From assembly GCA_023213395.1 (NCBI GenBank), contig CM041465.1, forward strand, positions 67,897,741-67,961,740: a stretch of DNA of 64,000 nt. Direction: 5' to 3'. The stretch is from Cycas panzhihuaensis (taxonomy: Eukaryota; Cycadophyta). Positions 22,257-33,027 of this stretch are shown here, one piece after another (the first letter of the stretch is position 1; the number at the start of each line of letters is the position of its first letter). The position numbers and the translations under genes were made by a program. Under the pieces are notes generated by a model. That model saw nothing but the letters and a program-made list of their open reading frames with translations. It did not search any database and was not told where the DNA came from.

Positions 22257-22473
22257 ACTGTGACAATCAAAGTGTACTCAAGTTAGCCAAGAATCTAGTT
22301 TTTCATGCACGGACCAAATACATCGAAGTTCATTATCACTTCATTAGAGAGCATATACAGAATAGTGAGATCAACCTCCAATACAGACCTACAGAGGAGC
22401 AGACAGTAGATATCTTTACCAAGCCTCTTGGTAGAGAAAAGTTTGTAAAATTCAGAGATAGTCTTGGCATCTG
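22257..22473 (+). pseudogene. Copia B RNase H C-terminal remnant
   Basis: After the deletion junction the plus strand encodes Asp-Asn-Gln-Ser-Val-Leu, Arg-Thr-Lys-Tyr-Ile-Glu-Val-His-Tyr-His, a Glu-Gln-Thr-Val-Asp-Ile-Phe-Thr-Lys-Pro-Leu stretch and a final Phe-Arg-Asp-Ser-Leu-Gly-Ile before the stop at 22473. This is the standard end of the copia polyprotein, in the expected place just before the polypurine tract. Upstream RNase H residues are missing. Confidence 0.8.
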
Positions 22474-22491
22474 ACTTAACATTGTAAACAG

Positions 22492-22501
22492 TAAGGGGGG
22501 G
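22492..22501 (+). other. Copia B polypurine tract
   Basis: A purine run (TAAGGGGGGG) ends directly at the 3' LTR start TGTTAAACC. Confidence 0.8.
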
Positions 22502-23052
22502 TGTTAAACCTTATGTTTACATGTTAATATTATGTACTTTATTTTTCATGTAATATTTGTACTTTTATACTTTAGGGTGACTTATCACTTGAGTAATAAA
22601 GTGAACACCCACATTCTTTCTAGTAACATAACGTTGTCACTAAAGGGTCAAATGACCCCCCATGCACTTTACTCACTCGAGAGTCCTAAAAGGACACATG
22701 TCCTACATGCAAGGCATGTACCTTAGATGTTTGATACTTATCAAACATTTAATGCCTTAGGTCTCTCCTTTCACTCTATATAATGAGACCTCTCCTCATT
22801 GTTCTTACATAGAGTTAGAGTTGTATTATTATGCTGATAGTTTACTGATCAAACTGTTTATTCATTTGGAGGTTGGACCAATTCCAACCCCACACACTTG
22901 GTATCATTTTCTTACTCCTTCATTTATATGCTTTTTCTTGCTTATGTTTTTCATCTTGAGAGTATCATACTTGTTAGCATTTATGCTTTCTAGAACTAGA
23001 GTGAACATAGCTTCTAGATCTTGGGATTGTGAGGCCATTAGGCCCCTTTTCA
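22502..23052 (+). repeat. Copia B 3' LTR
   Basis: It is 551 bp with TG...CA ends and matches 16427-16979 with about 45-50 differences counted roughly by eye. The TATATAA at 22777-22783 is kept. After it come TA and then GTCATC, the target-site copy. Confidence 0.9.
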
Positions 23053-24180
23053 TAGTCATCATCTATTACTTCCTAATAACATGTAGGTTCATCATCATTA
23101 AAAATCAAAGCAATATAACTAGATGAGTTATACCTTTTAGGAAGATGCCTGGCCCATGTAGATCTTCTTATAGGTGGTTGAGGAGTATCGATATATTCTT
23201 GTATTTCTTTTGTAGGTTTATCTTCAGAAAACTCATCCTCCTTTTCTACTTCTAAAGAAGGTCCAGTTTCAATCTTAACATGTTGATGTTTAATTTATAG
23301 TTCCAATTTTATTTCAACTTTTATATTTTTAGATATTAGAAAAGAAGATTCATCAAACACCACATCTCTGTTGATGATAATTTTATGGGTAGTAGATCCT
23401 ACAATATGTATTCCTTAACTCCATCCTTATCACCATACTTAACAAAGATGTACCTTTTAGATTTTAGGTCTAATTTAGTATGCTTACTTTTATCAAGTAA
23501 GGCATAAACATCATAACTAAATATTTTTAAATTTGAATAATCATAGAGATGATTAATCCATACCTCTTCTCAAATTTTACATTCTATTGCCAGTGATGGT
23601 GATCTGTTCACCAGATAGTAAGTTGTTAGAATTACTTCTTCCTACAAGCCCTGCTCTATGCCTGCATTACTCATCATAGTCCTTGCTCTTCTTAGAAAAG
23701 TTTTGTTTATGTGCTATGCAATGCCATTCTACTATGGAGTATAACTTATGGTCTTATGTCTTTCAATCTTTGATTCCCTGTAATAGTTTTTAAACTCCAA
23801 AGAATTGAACTCACCTCTATTATCTATTTATAAGTATTTAATTGACTTGCATGTACTCTTTTCAACCAGAGTTTTAAATTGCTTTAACACACTAAACACA
23901 TCAAACTTTCTCTTCAAAAAATAGACACATACCTACTTAGAGAAATCATCTATAAATATTACAAAATACAATGCTCCTCCATAAGATATCGTAAGGGCTA
24001 GTTCCCATATATCTAAATGGACATAATCTAGAATACCTTTACTTGTGTGACTCCCTATATTAAATCTGAGACTATATTATTTTCCAAAGATACAATGTTT
24101 AAAAAATGTCAAATCTAAAAATTTTAAGTTAAGAAGTAACTTATGGTTCATTAGTACTTTCAATCCTATCTCACTCATGT
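23053..24180 (-). pseudogene. Copia A integrase and pre-RT spacer
   Basis: The minus strand shows Asp-Tyr-Val-His-Leu-Asp-Ile-Trp (first catalytic Asp, about 24010), Phe-Ile-Asp-Asp-Phe-Ser-Lys (about 23950), Asp-Asn-Arg-Gly-Glu-Phe (second Asp, about 23820), and Trp-Asn-Gly-Ile-Ala near the third motif, where the Glu has been lost. Further left, Arg-Arg-Ser-Thr-Trp-Ala and an acidic Asn-Asp-Asp-Glu-Pro belong to the spacer leading to reverse transcriptase. Stops, mostly TAG, interrupt throughout. Confidence 0.72.
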
Positions 24181-24190
24181 GCCCTAACCT

Positions 24191-24400
24191 TTAATGCCAT
24201 AATTGAGTAAGATCTTCTGCTATCTTTGACACGGTAGCTGCTTGACCAATTTCTGTACTTCTAATTAGAGTGTAAAGGTTTCTTTTCTTTAAATCCTTCA
24301 TGAAAACTAAGGCACCTTTCAACACCTTCAAAACTTCTCCATGACCTATATACTTATAACCACTAGAATCTAATTCACCCAAAGAAATGAAGTTCCTTTA
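24191..24400 (-). pseudogene. Copia A gag-pre-integrase segment
   Basis: The 63-residue frame 24191-24382 reads Met-Gly-Glu-Leu-Asp-Ser-Ser-Gly-Tyr, then Val-Leu-Lys-Gly-Ala-Leu-Val-Phe-Met-Lys, Asn-Leu-Tyr-Thr-Leu, and ends Leu-Thr-Gln-Leu-Trp-His, the start of the zinc-binding His box of integrase. This is the copia gag_pre-integrs domain. Its upstream protease part is too decayed to define. Confidence 0.75.
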
Positions 24401-24714
24401 AGTTTAGGTACATGTCTAACTTCTGTTAATGTTTTCACTACACCATTGAACATCTTGATTCTAATGCTACCAACCCTAATAGTTTATAGAAAACATCATT
24501 TCCCATGAGAACATCACCACCATCAAGAGGTTGGTATGCAGAGAACTAACTCTTGTGTAGACGGGTGGTGAGAAGCATTTGAATATAATAGCCAATCATT
24601 ATAATAATAAGAAATATTGCATGCAACTAAGATATTGTTATCCATACCTTAACTTGATTCTACCTGATTTACCTCCTTGGCTAGGTCTTCCTTCTTTTAA
24701 AATTCCTTCCTCTT

Positions 24715-25449
24715 CTAGCAATCCTTCTTGAGATGACTCATCTTATTACAATTCCAACATCTTAGTTTACCCTTCTTACTTTTTGACTTTGATCTCGATG
24801 TATCTTTGGAACTTTGTCCTCTCTCAATGGATCTACCCCTTACTGCCATAGCTTCTAGTATGGAGGTTTCTAAACTAGATCTTCTCCTCACTTCTGAAAG
24901 TAAGGCACTCACAACAGAGTCATAGTCTAGCTGATCAATAATAATAAAGCTAATAGAGGTGATAATATTATCCCAGGACTTAGGTAATGAATATAACAAG
25001 GTCACTACCTTATATTCATCCTCTAGATGTATAACAATACTAGCCATCTAACATATAAGAGTATTAAAGATATTTAAATGATCAAGAATTTTAATCCCTT
25101 CCTTCATGCACAATGAATACATTTGCCTCTTCAAGTAGATTTGATTGGTCATAGACTTTGTTATGTACAAGCTTTCTAACTTTATCCATAATCCTATTAC
25201 CAATTTTTCATTTGTAATATTAAATAGAACTTCATCTGCCAATCATAAATGTATTGTACTAAGGGATCTTTTGTCCATGTCCTCCCATTCTTCATTAGTT
25301 GTTGTTAATGGTTTCTTCACCCTATCTTCCAAGGCTTTGTACAAACCCTGTTGCACCAAAACATTATATGCTTTAAGCTTCAACAACTCGAAGTTATTTT
25401 TTTTATTGAACTTCTCCACCTTGAACTTTGCATTCATTACTTTCGCCAT
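24715..25449 (-). pseudogene. Copia A gag (UBN2 type) with zinc knuckle
   Basis: Three minus-strand pieces in order (25243-25449, 25048-25242, 24715-25047) are in one frame or nearly so. They contain Met-Ala-Lys-Val at the start, Lys-Phe-Asn-Lys-Lys-Asn-Asn-Phe, Trp-Glu-Asp-Met-Asp, Leu-Trp-Ile-Lys-Leu-Glu-Ser-Leu-Tyr, Met-Lys-Glu-Gly and Leu-Leu-Tyr-Ser-Leu-Pro-Lys-Ser-Trp. A basic stretch and Cys-Trp-Asn-Cys-Asn-Lys-Met-Ser-His-Leu-Lys-Lys-Asp-Cys, a full CCHC knuckle, follow. This is a typical copia gag of about 245 residues. The start at 25449 lies about 70 bases from the primer site. Confidence 0.8.
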
Positions 25450-25506
25450 TTGATATAAAATGAAGTAATACCAAACCCTTCATAGACTTATTACAAAATA
25501 TGAGTG

Positions 25507-25518
25507 ACTTTGATATCA
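25507..25518 (-). other. Copia A primer-binding site
   Basis: The minus strand reads TGATATCAAAGT two bases beyond the LTR edge, a two- or three-base variant of the initiator tRNA-Met complement. Confidence 0.65.
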
Positions 25519-25520
25519 TT

Positions 25521-26233
25521 TGTTGAGAAAGCCTAGCCTAAATAACCAAAACTAGTCACCAAGATCTAACTATTTTGTAACAATAATAAGGATTCAAAAC
25601 TGTAATAAATGTAAGTATCTAAATCCAGAGATTATTCAACATATATAAAAAAGTATACACATAACCCAGTACATAGATTTTAACATGGTAAAACCCTAGT
25701 AGAGTACTACGAAAACATCTACATAGGAAAAGTATTAATCTTTATTAGTTAAGAATAAAAGATTGTATATGCAATCTCCATAAAATTTTCATAATAGCAA
25801 CAACTAGCAATCGCTCACTCTCAATGCGATATAATATAATATAATATGATACAATTACCCTAAAAATGGATTATAAGAAAGGCACATCAAACTTAGCCAT
25901 TAGATCTAGGTCTTTTTAATAAATGACCTAGATTCCCTTTTATAATTTGATAGGTGTCGTCGTCCCCCCAGACCCCCTTGAACCCCCTCACGATAGTAGT
26001 AGGGGGGCAAGCCCACCCACACCTCTCAAAGAAAAGTTATAGGAAAAATCGCACTAAAATAGGTGCCAAAAAAAAAAGAGGCCTTCTCAAAATTATTATC
26101 ATATATCTAATAGAAAGAGATGAAGCTTACTCTTTGTGTTCACGTACAGTCCATGGTATTATGTGGTGCATAGATAAAATTCATAATCTGGAATGTCCTA
26201 TGGAGAACAGATAGGGCAACCAAAACCCCAACA
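25521..26233 (-). repeat. Copia A 5' LTR
   Basis: 713 bp. On the plus strand it starts TGTTGAGAAAG and ends CCCCAACA, so the element has TGTTG...CAACA ends. The partner LTR is outside the window, so the edges rest on the terminal dinucleotides and the adjacent primer site. A minus-strand TATAAAAG at 25937-25944 is a candidate promoter element. A short (ATATA) repeat lies near 25830-25855. Confidence 0.75.
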
Positions 26234-26708
26234 TAAGAAATACCCATATACAAGTATTGCTTTTCTCCCAAATATTCCAAAGAAAACTCATATACCTATT
26301 TTAATTATTATCTTTGATATCATTTACACATATTTTTTATAGCTTAGATTTATCTATGTATTAAAATTTGCATGGTTATGACAATATGTATGAAGTTCTA
26401 TATTTGGTGTGGTAATGGTACAATGATCCATTCTAATATGGGCTTACATTGACTACATGGGTATGATTTATTCTCTATAGGGCTATTTCTTTATGTAATC
26501 TTCATGGTGTAGAGTGTAATTTTTGTGGTTATATTTGATGTGGGTCTATGAGATCTAGTGTGTGAGAAGGTAAATTTAATGAGCTCATCATAGCATCGTA
26601 GGTCATTTGGATTTATGTAGATCTAGCACATTCAGAAACCCTTTCGTAGAGATGTATGTCAAAGATATAAGAGATAATAACAATTCAAGCATGTGTACAA
26701 ATTTTCTT
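26234..26708. other. Unassigned AT-rich gap
   Basis: Between the copia A LTR and the copia E LTR I see no coding domain, LTR edge or RNA gene. It may be older host or repeat sequence. Confidence 0.4.
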
Positions 26709-27237
26709 TGGAATAGTTAGAATTTAGAATTTAACTTAGATACCATATTATAATGTACTGATCATATATAATAAAAATGTATTAAATACATATAATCAAT
26801 GAATCCTATTATGAGGAATATACATAAATTATGTATGTAATATTAACAATAATAATATGAAATATAAAGTATCAAGTATAAGAAACATGTAATAATAATT
26901 CACTATAAGAGAATAAATTTATACATGGAAAACTTAATGTGAAAAAGACCATGGGAGAAGGTTCAAGTTTGAAGTTCCTATTTATGATATCAAATGAATT
27001 ACATCTCCAAGTTAATCTTCCTTTCTAAAGTTCTCAAATGGTTCATGTATATATTTATAGATATATCACCTTATAAATAGCTTATAACATCTTTTGAGTC
27101 ATTTCATCATGTAATAAAATATTTACATAAATAATTGTGCATATCACATTTATCAATGCTTTTAGTGAATGGGATTTTATACAGGTCCATTGCATCATAT
27201 TAAATATTAGATATATGAAATATTATATATTTCAACA
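26709..27237 (-). repeat. Copia E 3' LTR
   Basis: On the minus strand it starts TGTTGAAATATATAAT. It matches the split LTR at 31276-31340 plus 37170-37315, and in inverted orientation the F LTR at 27747-28271. The left edge is uncertain by about six bases because of a small indel against the other copy. Confidence 0.75.
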
Positions 27238-27248
27238 CTCCCCCTTAA
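27238..27248 (-). other. Copia E polypurine tract
   Basis: The minus strand reads TTAAGGGGGAG immediately before the LTR start TGTTGAAA. Confidence 0.7.
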
Positions 27249-27746
27249 TGTTTAATATCTTCAATTTGCAATATTCATGTCTTTATATTTTTCTTGTATG
27301 TTAATATTTATAAACTTACAATAAATATATATTGAATTGTATTAATCTAAATTAATTTAAATAAAACCATATCACTTATAACTTATAAATCTGTCAATAT
27401 CATACTTGTCTTTTATAAATAATTAATTTGTAATATGTCATCAAACCATTCTATAGTCATATGTAATCATCAATGACTAATTATAAGTAACTACTTATAA
27501 AATACCTATAAACTAATTATTAATTAATCAAACAACTAATCTTAATTTTATAACTTTCATTTGTCATGTTTATATGAAGTTTTCTCTTTAAAAACATCAT
27601 ATCTTCATTTGTAAAGCTATGATAATGTCAACACTATTAATCTATCATCTGAACAATCTCATAAATAAAAATTATTAACGATGTCCATAAAAAATAATAA
27701 CTATTTACTAAAATACATAGATAACCAACCATTATAATCACTAAAG

Positions 27747-28271
27747 TGTTGGAATATATGATACTTTCCCATATTTAATACTTAATATATTATTATGGAT
27801 CTACACAAAATTTTGCTCATCAAAAATATTAATAGATATGATATGCATAATTATTCATGCACACATCCTATTAGATAATGAAATGCTTCAAAAGATATTA
27901 TAGACTATGCATAAGGTGACATATCTATAAATATGTACACACACTACTTAGGAACATGAGAAATAAAGAATTGACTTGGAGATATAATTTATTTAATATC
28001 ATAAAGAAGACCTTCTAACTCTAACCTTCTCCCATAGTATTTTACACACTAAGTTTTTTACATATAAATCTGTTATCTATCTTGTGGTACATGTTTCTTA
28101 TATTTATATTTTATATTTCATGTTATTGTTTGATATGTTTATCTTATATGCATAAATTATACACATTTCTTATGATATGATTGATACGTTATACTTTATT
28201 AATATATTTTTATTGTGTATTATGAGCACATTATAATAAGGTATTAGAGTGAAATTTTAAATTCTTCAATA
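27747..28271 (+). repeat. Element F 5' LTR (inverted copy of copia E LTR)
   Basis: It begins TGTTGGAATATATGATAC and follows the copia E LTR sequence in the opposite orientation, including the well-matched block ATGGGAGAAGGTT (seen as its complement at 28030-28043 against 26950-26963). Confidence 0.75.
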
Positions 28272-28299
28272 GTATTAGTTGCATTGAAAAAAGAATTTT

Positions 28300-28930
28300 G
28301 AGACAATCAAAATGAATGGTCACAAGGTATTTTTTTGAGATCAGATGATAGAGATTTTAATTGATAAAATTAATTGGTTCTGACATCATAAAAATTATAT
28401 CTTTTGAGCTTTTCTAGATATGATTTGATATTTTCTAATACTTTTAAACTCTCTTAAGATTATGATGATAAGATTGATAATTATTGAAGTGAGAATAAGG
28501 AAGTTTCATTTAATATAAATACATTTAAGACTCATTTATGATAGTTTAAGGCTTAAAACAAATGAAAAATTAATGATGTAGGATATATTTGAAATGAAAT
28601 TTGATATGAAAATCTTACATATACTAGATATAATAAAAATCTCCATTGACATTTACACATTTAATTAATAGAACTACAATGACTAATTAAATGTTATGAT
28701 CACTTAGTTTATTAGACATATGTTTAAATGAATGGATGAATAATTTATGACACCACCTAATGAAAGGCCCAATTGTTTGTTTATTAGAAAGTTGGTTGTT
28801 GAAATAATATTATTTCCACCTATTTATAAAACATGGAGAAGAAGTCTCACATATTGTTTATTTAGTATACCAAATTTAATTTTGAGGTTATCTAACTAAT
28901 ATATGGTATGTGTTTATTAGTGAAAATTTT
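28300..28930 (+). pseudogene. Possible copia gag remnant of element F
   Basis: Scattered plus-strand segments after the primer-like site include Met-Asn-Gly at about 28311, Asp-Lys-Ile-Asn-Trp, and near 28815-28860 Tyr-Lys-Thr-Trp-Arg-Arg-Ser-Leu, which is reminiscent of the 'LP..Y..W..SL' landmark of UBN2 gag. Stops and frameshifts are frequent. Position after a 5' LTR supports gag, but the similarity is weak. Confidence 0.35.
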
Positions 28931-29598
28931 AATATTCTATATATGACAAGAGGCATAGGAACACATTATTTACATTACTTTATTATAGCTAACTTGTCTT
29001 AGCTAGGTGGTATGCCTTATTTCTAAAGTTAGTATATTTAGATTATTGATTTATTGATGTTGATGAGTTTTGTATTCGTTTAAAAAAAAAAAAACTGTAG
29101 AAAATGTATGTAGAGACAACACAAAATGTTATCTTATATGCAAGAGGTAAGAAAAATATTTTATAGGTAACTTATATAACACACAGATTATGTTGTTACT
29201 ATTATGTACAAGATGTGAAATATTTTATACTACTCTTATAACAATTTTTTTCCTAACAACTAAGTGTTATTTATGTTTGTTAATGAACCATGTACAAGAA
29301 ACATATTTTAGAGAACTAACAATTATAACAGTTAGTTACCCATGTATTTCAATAGATAGTTATTTTATATGGATATTAATAATTATTTTCATTTATGAAA
29401 TTTTATTAAGATGACAAATTGATCATGTTGATGTTATTGTAATTGTACAAGTAAAGATACAAAATTGATGAGAAGAAAACTTCATATAAACATGATAAGT
29501 GAGAATCATAAAATTGAGATTAGTTGTTTGATTGATGATTAGTTTATAAAAACTTTATAAGTTGGATGCTCACATATGACTACATAATAGTTTGATTA

Positions 29599-31275
29599 TA
29601 GGGCCATACATGGACAAGCAATGATCTTAGTATTGATGAGGCAAAACATTTGATGATATATAGGTTTATATAAATCTCCTTCACTGCCTATTATTACAGT
29701 TTACAAGGTAATATGTGGGTTTGCTTTCTTTGTAAAAAATATTCAAGACTATGTAGGTTGGTTTTTAAGGCAAGGCATCCTTCTTTGTGTGTATATGGCA
29801 TTGTGTGGCATAGCATCAAATCGACCAGGTGGTGTAATCTATATAATTGGACTGGGTCTATGTCTTTAGGGGCATTTTTCTTTACTATATGAGCATTTTA
29901 TTAATCTCTCAGTCCATGAGGGTTTTATTAATTGCTCATAACAATGAAGCTCTAGTTAAAATACACCCTATTAGAATGACTATAAGAAAATTATCTTTCA
30001 ACTTAACATCTATAATTTTTTCTCTCCCTACCATCGATTATAGAAAATCATCATAGATGTGTGGGTGGTTATGGCGGATACTTTAGTGGTAAACTAATAA
30101 ATCGAGTTACATCGATAGATAATTTATGCATAGGGCATCCTATTAATTTGAATTTACATTTATGTTGCATGGGAATTTTTCTTCATATGATCCAAAATAA
30201 TGTGGCATTCATTGTAGTAGCTTAACCTCATGCAAATAGACAAATGCTAAAAAATAAAGGGTTAACCATCATAATTATCATGCCTATTAACTATTATAAA
30301 ATCCTATCACATAACAAAATTTTCCTCATCATAAAATATTTAAATACATATATTATACAAACCCTTGTTAATAAATATGCCCATATATATACCATATATC
30401 TCACCCTTTCAATCTATAACATTCTTGTTAACATCTCACTTAATATGCCCCCTCACGAACATCTCATATCATAATCCATCACATGCCACATACTTCTTCA
30501 AATATGCCTATTATATTCTCTTCAAACTATGCATTAACATACATGTTTCTTTTGGTCTATATATAAACTATCATGATGCCTTCATCAACATGCCTTCTTT
30601 TTATGTTAATCATGACACATATCAATGGTATATGTTTGTTGCTTTTTTCATTTAGACTGATTGATTTGCCTACTTTATCATATCTTGATTCATCTCTTAC
30701 ATTTAATCCTCTTCAATTTTATAATTTTCATGTACACCTCTCAACAGTGAAAATGTTACAAAAATACCTTTGACTAGAACAAAATCCACAGTCTTAAGTG
30801 GACAAAATTTTTCATGAATGAAAATTAGGTAAGAGAGATGTCAACACTTATCTTATATGATCTTTTCTGCTATTAGTTATGAGGTTAGATGAGCTGGCCT
30901 ATCTCACAAAAGCTCAATCACTTTTATAGGGAGCTAGCCTATTCTAATAAATGCAACTGATAATAATTTCTTGTCTTCTCACATCATCTTGGTGGACTTG
31001 ATTTATATGCCTACATGTTTCAAATATGTGGCCATAACATGCTAAAATAACTTATCCATATAATCAGTAAATAACATATCATTAGTTTATTGTATTCATT
31101 TTGTTACAACATTGTCACATGCCATTGGTATAACTAGCATAATCAGATTTCTGGCTTATTAAATCACACCTCAAAAAGTTATCTTTGTAACTAGATAACT
31201 AGCTCATCAATTTAACTCAAGTATAGGCTTACAACCTACTTCTGCAAGATCTTTCACAACATGAAACTAATACCA
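29599..31275. other. Internal sequence of copia E without recognisable coding
   Basis: No gag, integrase or polymerase motif is visible on either strand. Short plus-strand frames near 30244-30773 are Ile/Leu/Tyr-rich and look like AT-rich chance frames. A minus-strand ATGGTATTAG next to 31276 serves as a plausible primer site. Confidence 0.4.
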
Positions 31276-31340
31276 TGTTAGAATTTAGAATTTAACTTTG
31301 AGTACAATAAAAGTATATCAATTATATATAATCAATAAAT
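31276..31340 (-). repeat. Copia E 5' LTR, fragment left of LINE 1
   Basis: TGTTAGAATTTAGAATTTAAC and the following ~45 bases match the start of the LTR at 26715-26800. Homology ends near 31340, where LINE 1 begins. Confidence 0.7.
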
Positions 31341-31773
31341 CATACAGAGATTTTCATAAGAGCTTTGGATGAGCACTAAGCAAAGGACTGGTCATGAGCG
31401 GTGACTAGGGTTTGAAGGCACAAGGGATGGTGGCTAGCAGAGCAGTCTTAAGAGGAGGTTAGTCCATGGTTGGTGTAAGAATAGTTGGTGACCCAGATGG
31501 ACTAAACTAGATACAAAAGTAGGGATGCGAAGAGGTAACATGTAGGATGGAGACTCTAAGCAGCAAGGCTTAGGAGATGGGAAATCCTTAGGGTACAAGT
31601 TGAGGCTTAGAAAGTGGCTTGTTGAATACAGGAAGCACAAAGTAAGGACAAATTGGATGAATGCTTTATAGTTGAATATTCTAGCAGACATTATTCTAGG
31701 TGAGATGAGGTGTTTTTTTAACATCATTGCTTATTGATTTCATCAATGTTTTGATAGTTAGGCCACATTTTTT

Positions 31774-32520
31774 ATGGTAAATATGATAAAAATAATTCCC
31801 TATAACCAAACTCAAATTTCCCCTTTCGGGAGGTCTTATTTGGAAGTACTAAAGAATGGTAGAATGGAACCCTTAGATATAAACCCTATTATTCAAGATG
31901 AGACTATTAAAATCCCCATTCTGAATAAATTAATTAAGCAAACTGAGAAATATTAGGAGCATAGCTTGGTGGGTAGATTCTTGGGGCCAAGACCTAGCCT
32001 AGACTCCATAATAAAATGGTTAATAAATAAATGGAGGATCAAGAATCCAGTGGAGGTTATGGCACTTCCTAAGGGATGTGTTCTTTTTAAGTTTGTATAT
32101 TAGGAAGACATGGTAAACATTCTCCTAAAATCACCCTATATCTTTGGTAAAAAAACCCTTTTCTTGGAGAAATGACACCTAGATTTTGACCTGACGGTGT
32201 CAATAATAAAATAAGTCCTAGTATGAGTCTAGATCCCATGGATTCCTCTCCAAGTGTGGGATCTAGATGTGATTAATAGGGTGGTGAAAGCCATAATCCC
32301 TTTACTAACTATTGATTTAGAAACAAAGTATATGAATAGATTGATAAATACTAGATTTTATATCCTGGCAAGATTAGATAAAATACTCCTAGATCATGTA
32401 AGAATTAAAACTGGGGAATGGAGCAAGGAACAAAGTTTGGTTTATGAAATGAATAATGTTAGGTGTTCATCTTGCAAACAGTTTAACCATATTCCTTAGT
32501 ATTGTCCAAGGGAGATGAAG
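31774..32520 (+). pseudogene. LINE 1 ORF1: DUF4283 and CCHC zinc knuckle
   Basis: The first piece (31774-31956) leads into Ser-Leu-Val-Gly-Arg-Phe-Leu-Gly-x-Arg-Pro and a Trp-Leu-Ile-Asn-Lys-Trp helix, then Leu-Pro-Lys-Gly-Cys-Val-Leu-Phe-Lys-Phe, the DUF4283 pattern. The second piece (32254-32499) has the Trp-Asp-Leu start, Ile-Leu-Leu-Asp and Tyr-Glu-Met, then Cys-x2-Cys-x4-His-x4-Cys at about 32464-32505 with a TAG codon inside it. ORF1 would bind LINE RNA. The Glu/Lys-rich tail up to about 33020 (including 32741-32959) is probably the disordered ORF1 end. Confidence 0.78.
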
Positions 32521-33027
32521 AAGGATGAGGGAGTAGAGAAGGAGGTAGAGAAGACCCAGGAAATAAAGAGGGATATCTACAAATCTTAGGAGATTGATGG
32601 AGTGATAGGTGATGTTAATCTAGATGTTGAGGACTCCCTTTTTTAGGAAAGCAAGGAGCATTCCCAAGTAGAGAAGGGGGAGAAAAATAACTAAGAACCA
32701 CTGCAAGAGAAGTTAAAGGAGGGGGAGAAACCTCTAGAGCTTGAGAGGATGTGGAAAAGATCCTCAAGGGGAATCGTTTAGAGCATTGGGGAGTCTAGAG
32801 GTCCTAGAGAAGGAAGAAAGATCTGCAAAAGGTAGGGAGAAAGACTTACAAGAGGAGCAAAGGGGAGGGGGCTCACGTACATGCCCGGATCTGGGAGGTG
32901 AAAAGAGGATAGGAAGACCTACCCTAAAGATGGTTAAGAAAAAGGAGACGGTAGCCTAAGTTGATCAGGGGAGCTAGGATACCCTAAAGGAGGGAGGAGG
33001 AGAGGGTCTGAGGTTAAGGAGTAAAAG

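Larger units (their letters stand above)
16427..23052 (+). mobile_element. Copia B, LTR retrotransposon with internal deletion in pol
   Basis: A complete outline of a Ty1/copia element: LTR 16427-16979, primer site, a 2.2-kb leader, gag, zinc knuckle, protease, integrase, first part of reverse transcriptase, the tail of RNase H, polypurine tract and LTR 22502-23052. The hexamer GTCATC occurs just left (16421-16426) and again at 23055-23060, so a 5-6 bp target duplication is present with two or three extra bases at the right edge. It sits in the reverse transcriptase region of minus-strand copia A. The catalytic half of reverse transcriptase is missing, so it is dead. The LTRs differ at roughly one in ten positions, so the insertion is old. 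Confidence 0.9.
23053..26233 (-). mobile_element. Copia A, right part (5' LTR, gag, integrase)
   Basis: A minus-strand Ty1/copia element whose 5' LTR is 25521-26233. From right to left it encodes gag (25449-24715), gag-pre-integrase (24382-24191), integrase (about 24180-23350) and the spacer before reverse transcriptase (23340-23053). It then continues at 16426-16159 on the other side of copia B. Its 3' half lies beyond the Tat A insertion and outside the window. All frames are broken. It is the host of two later insertions and therefore the oldest element in the left third. Confidence 0.85.
27747..29598 (+). mobile_element. Element F: inverted, 3'-truncated relative of copia E
   Basis: A plus-strand 5' LTR (27747-28271) is followed by a primer-like GTATTAG, a decayed gag and internal sequence. 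At 29465-29598 it is the reverse complement of 27450-27590, which is the 3' internal part of copia E. Homology stops at about 29598, before the expected 3' LTR, and no second F LTR is visible. So F either inserted in copia E and lost its 3' end, or arose by an inverted duplication. Confidence 0.6.

Noticed and set aside
22821-23126. 101-residue plus-strand frame over the copia B 3' LTR end
   Set aside because: It crosses the LTR boundary into the minus-strand copia A and has no motif.
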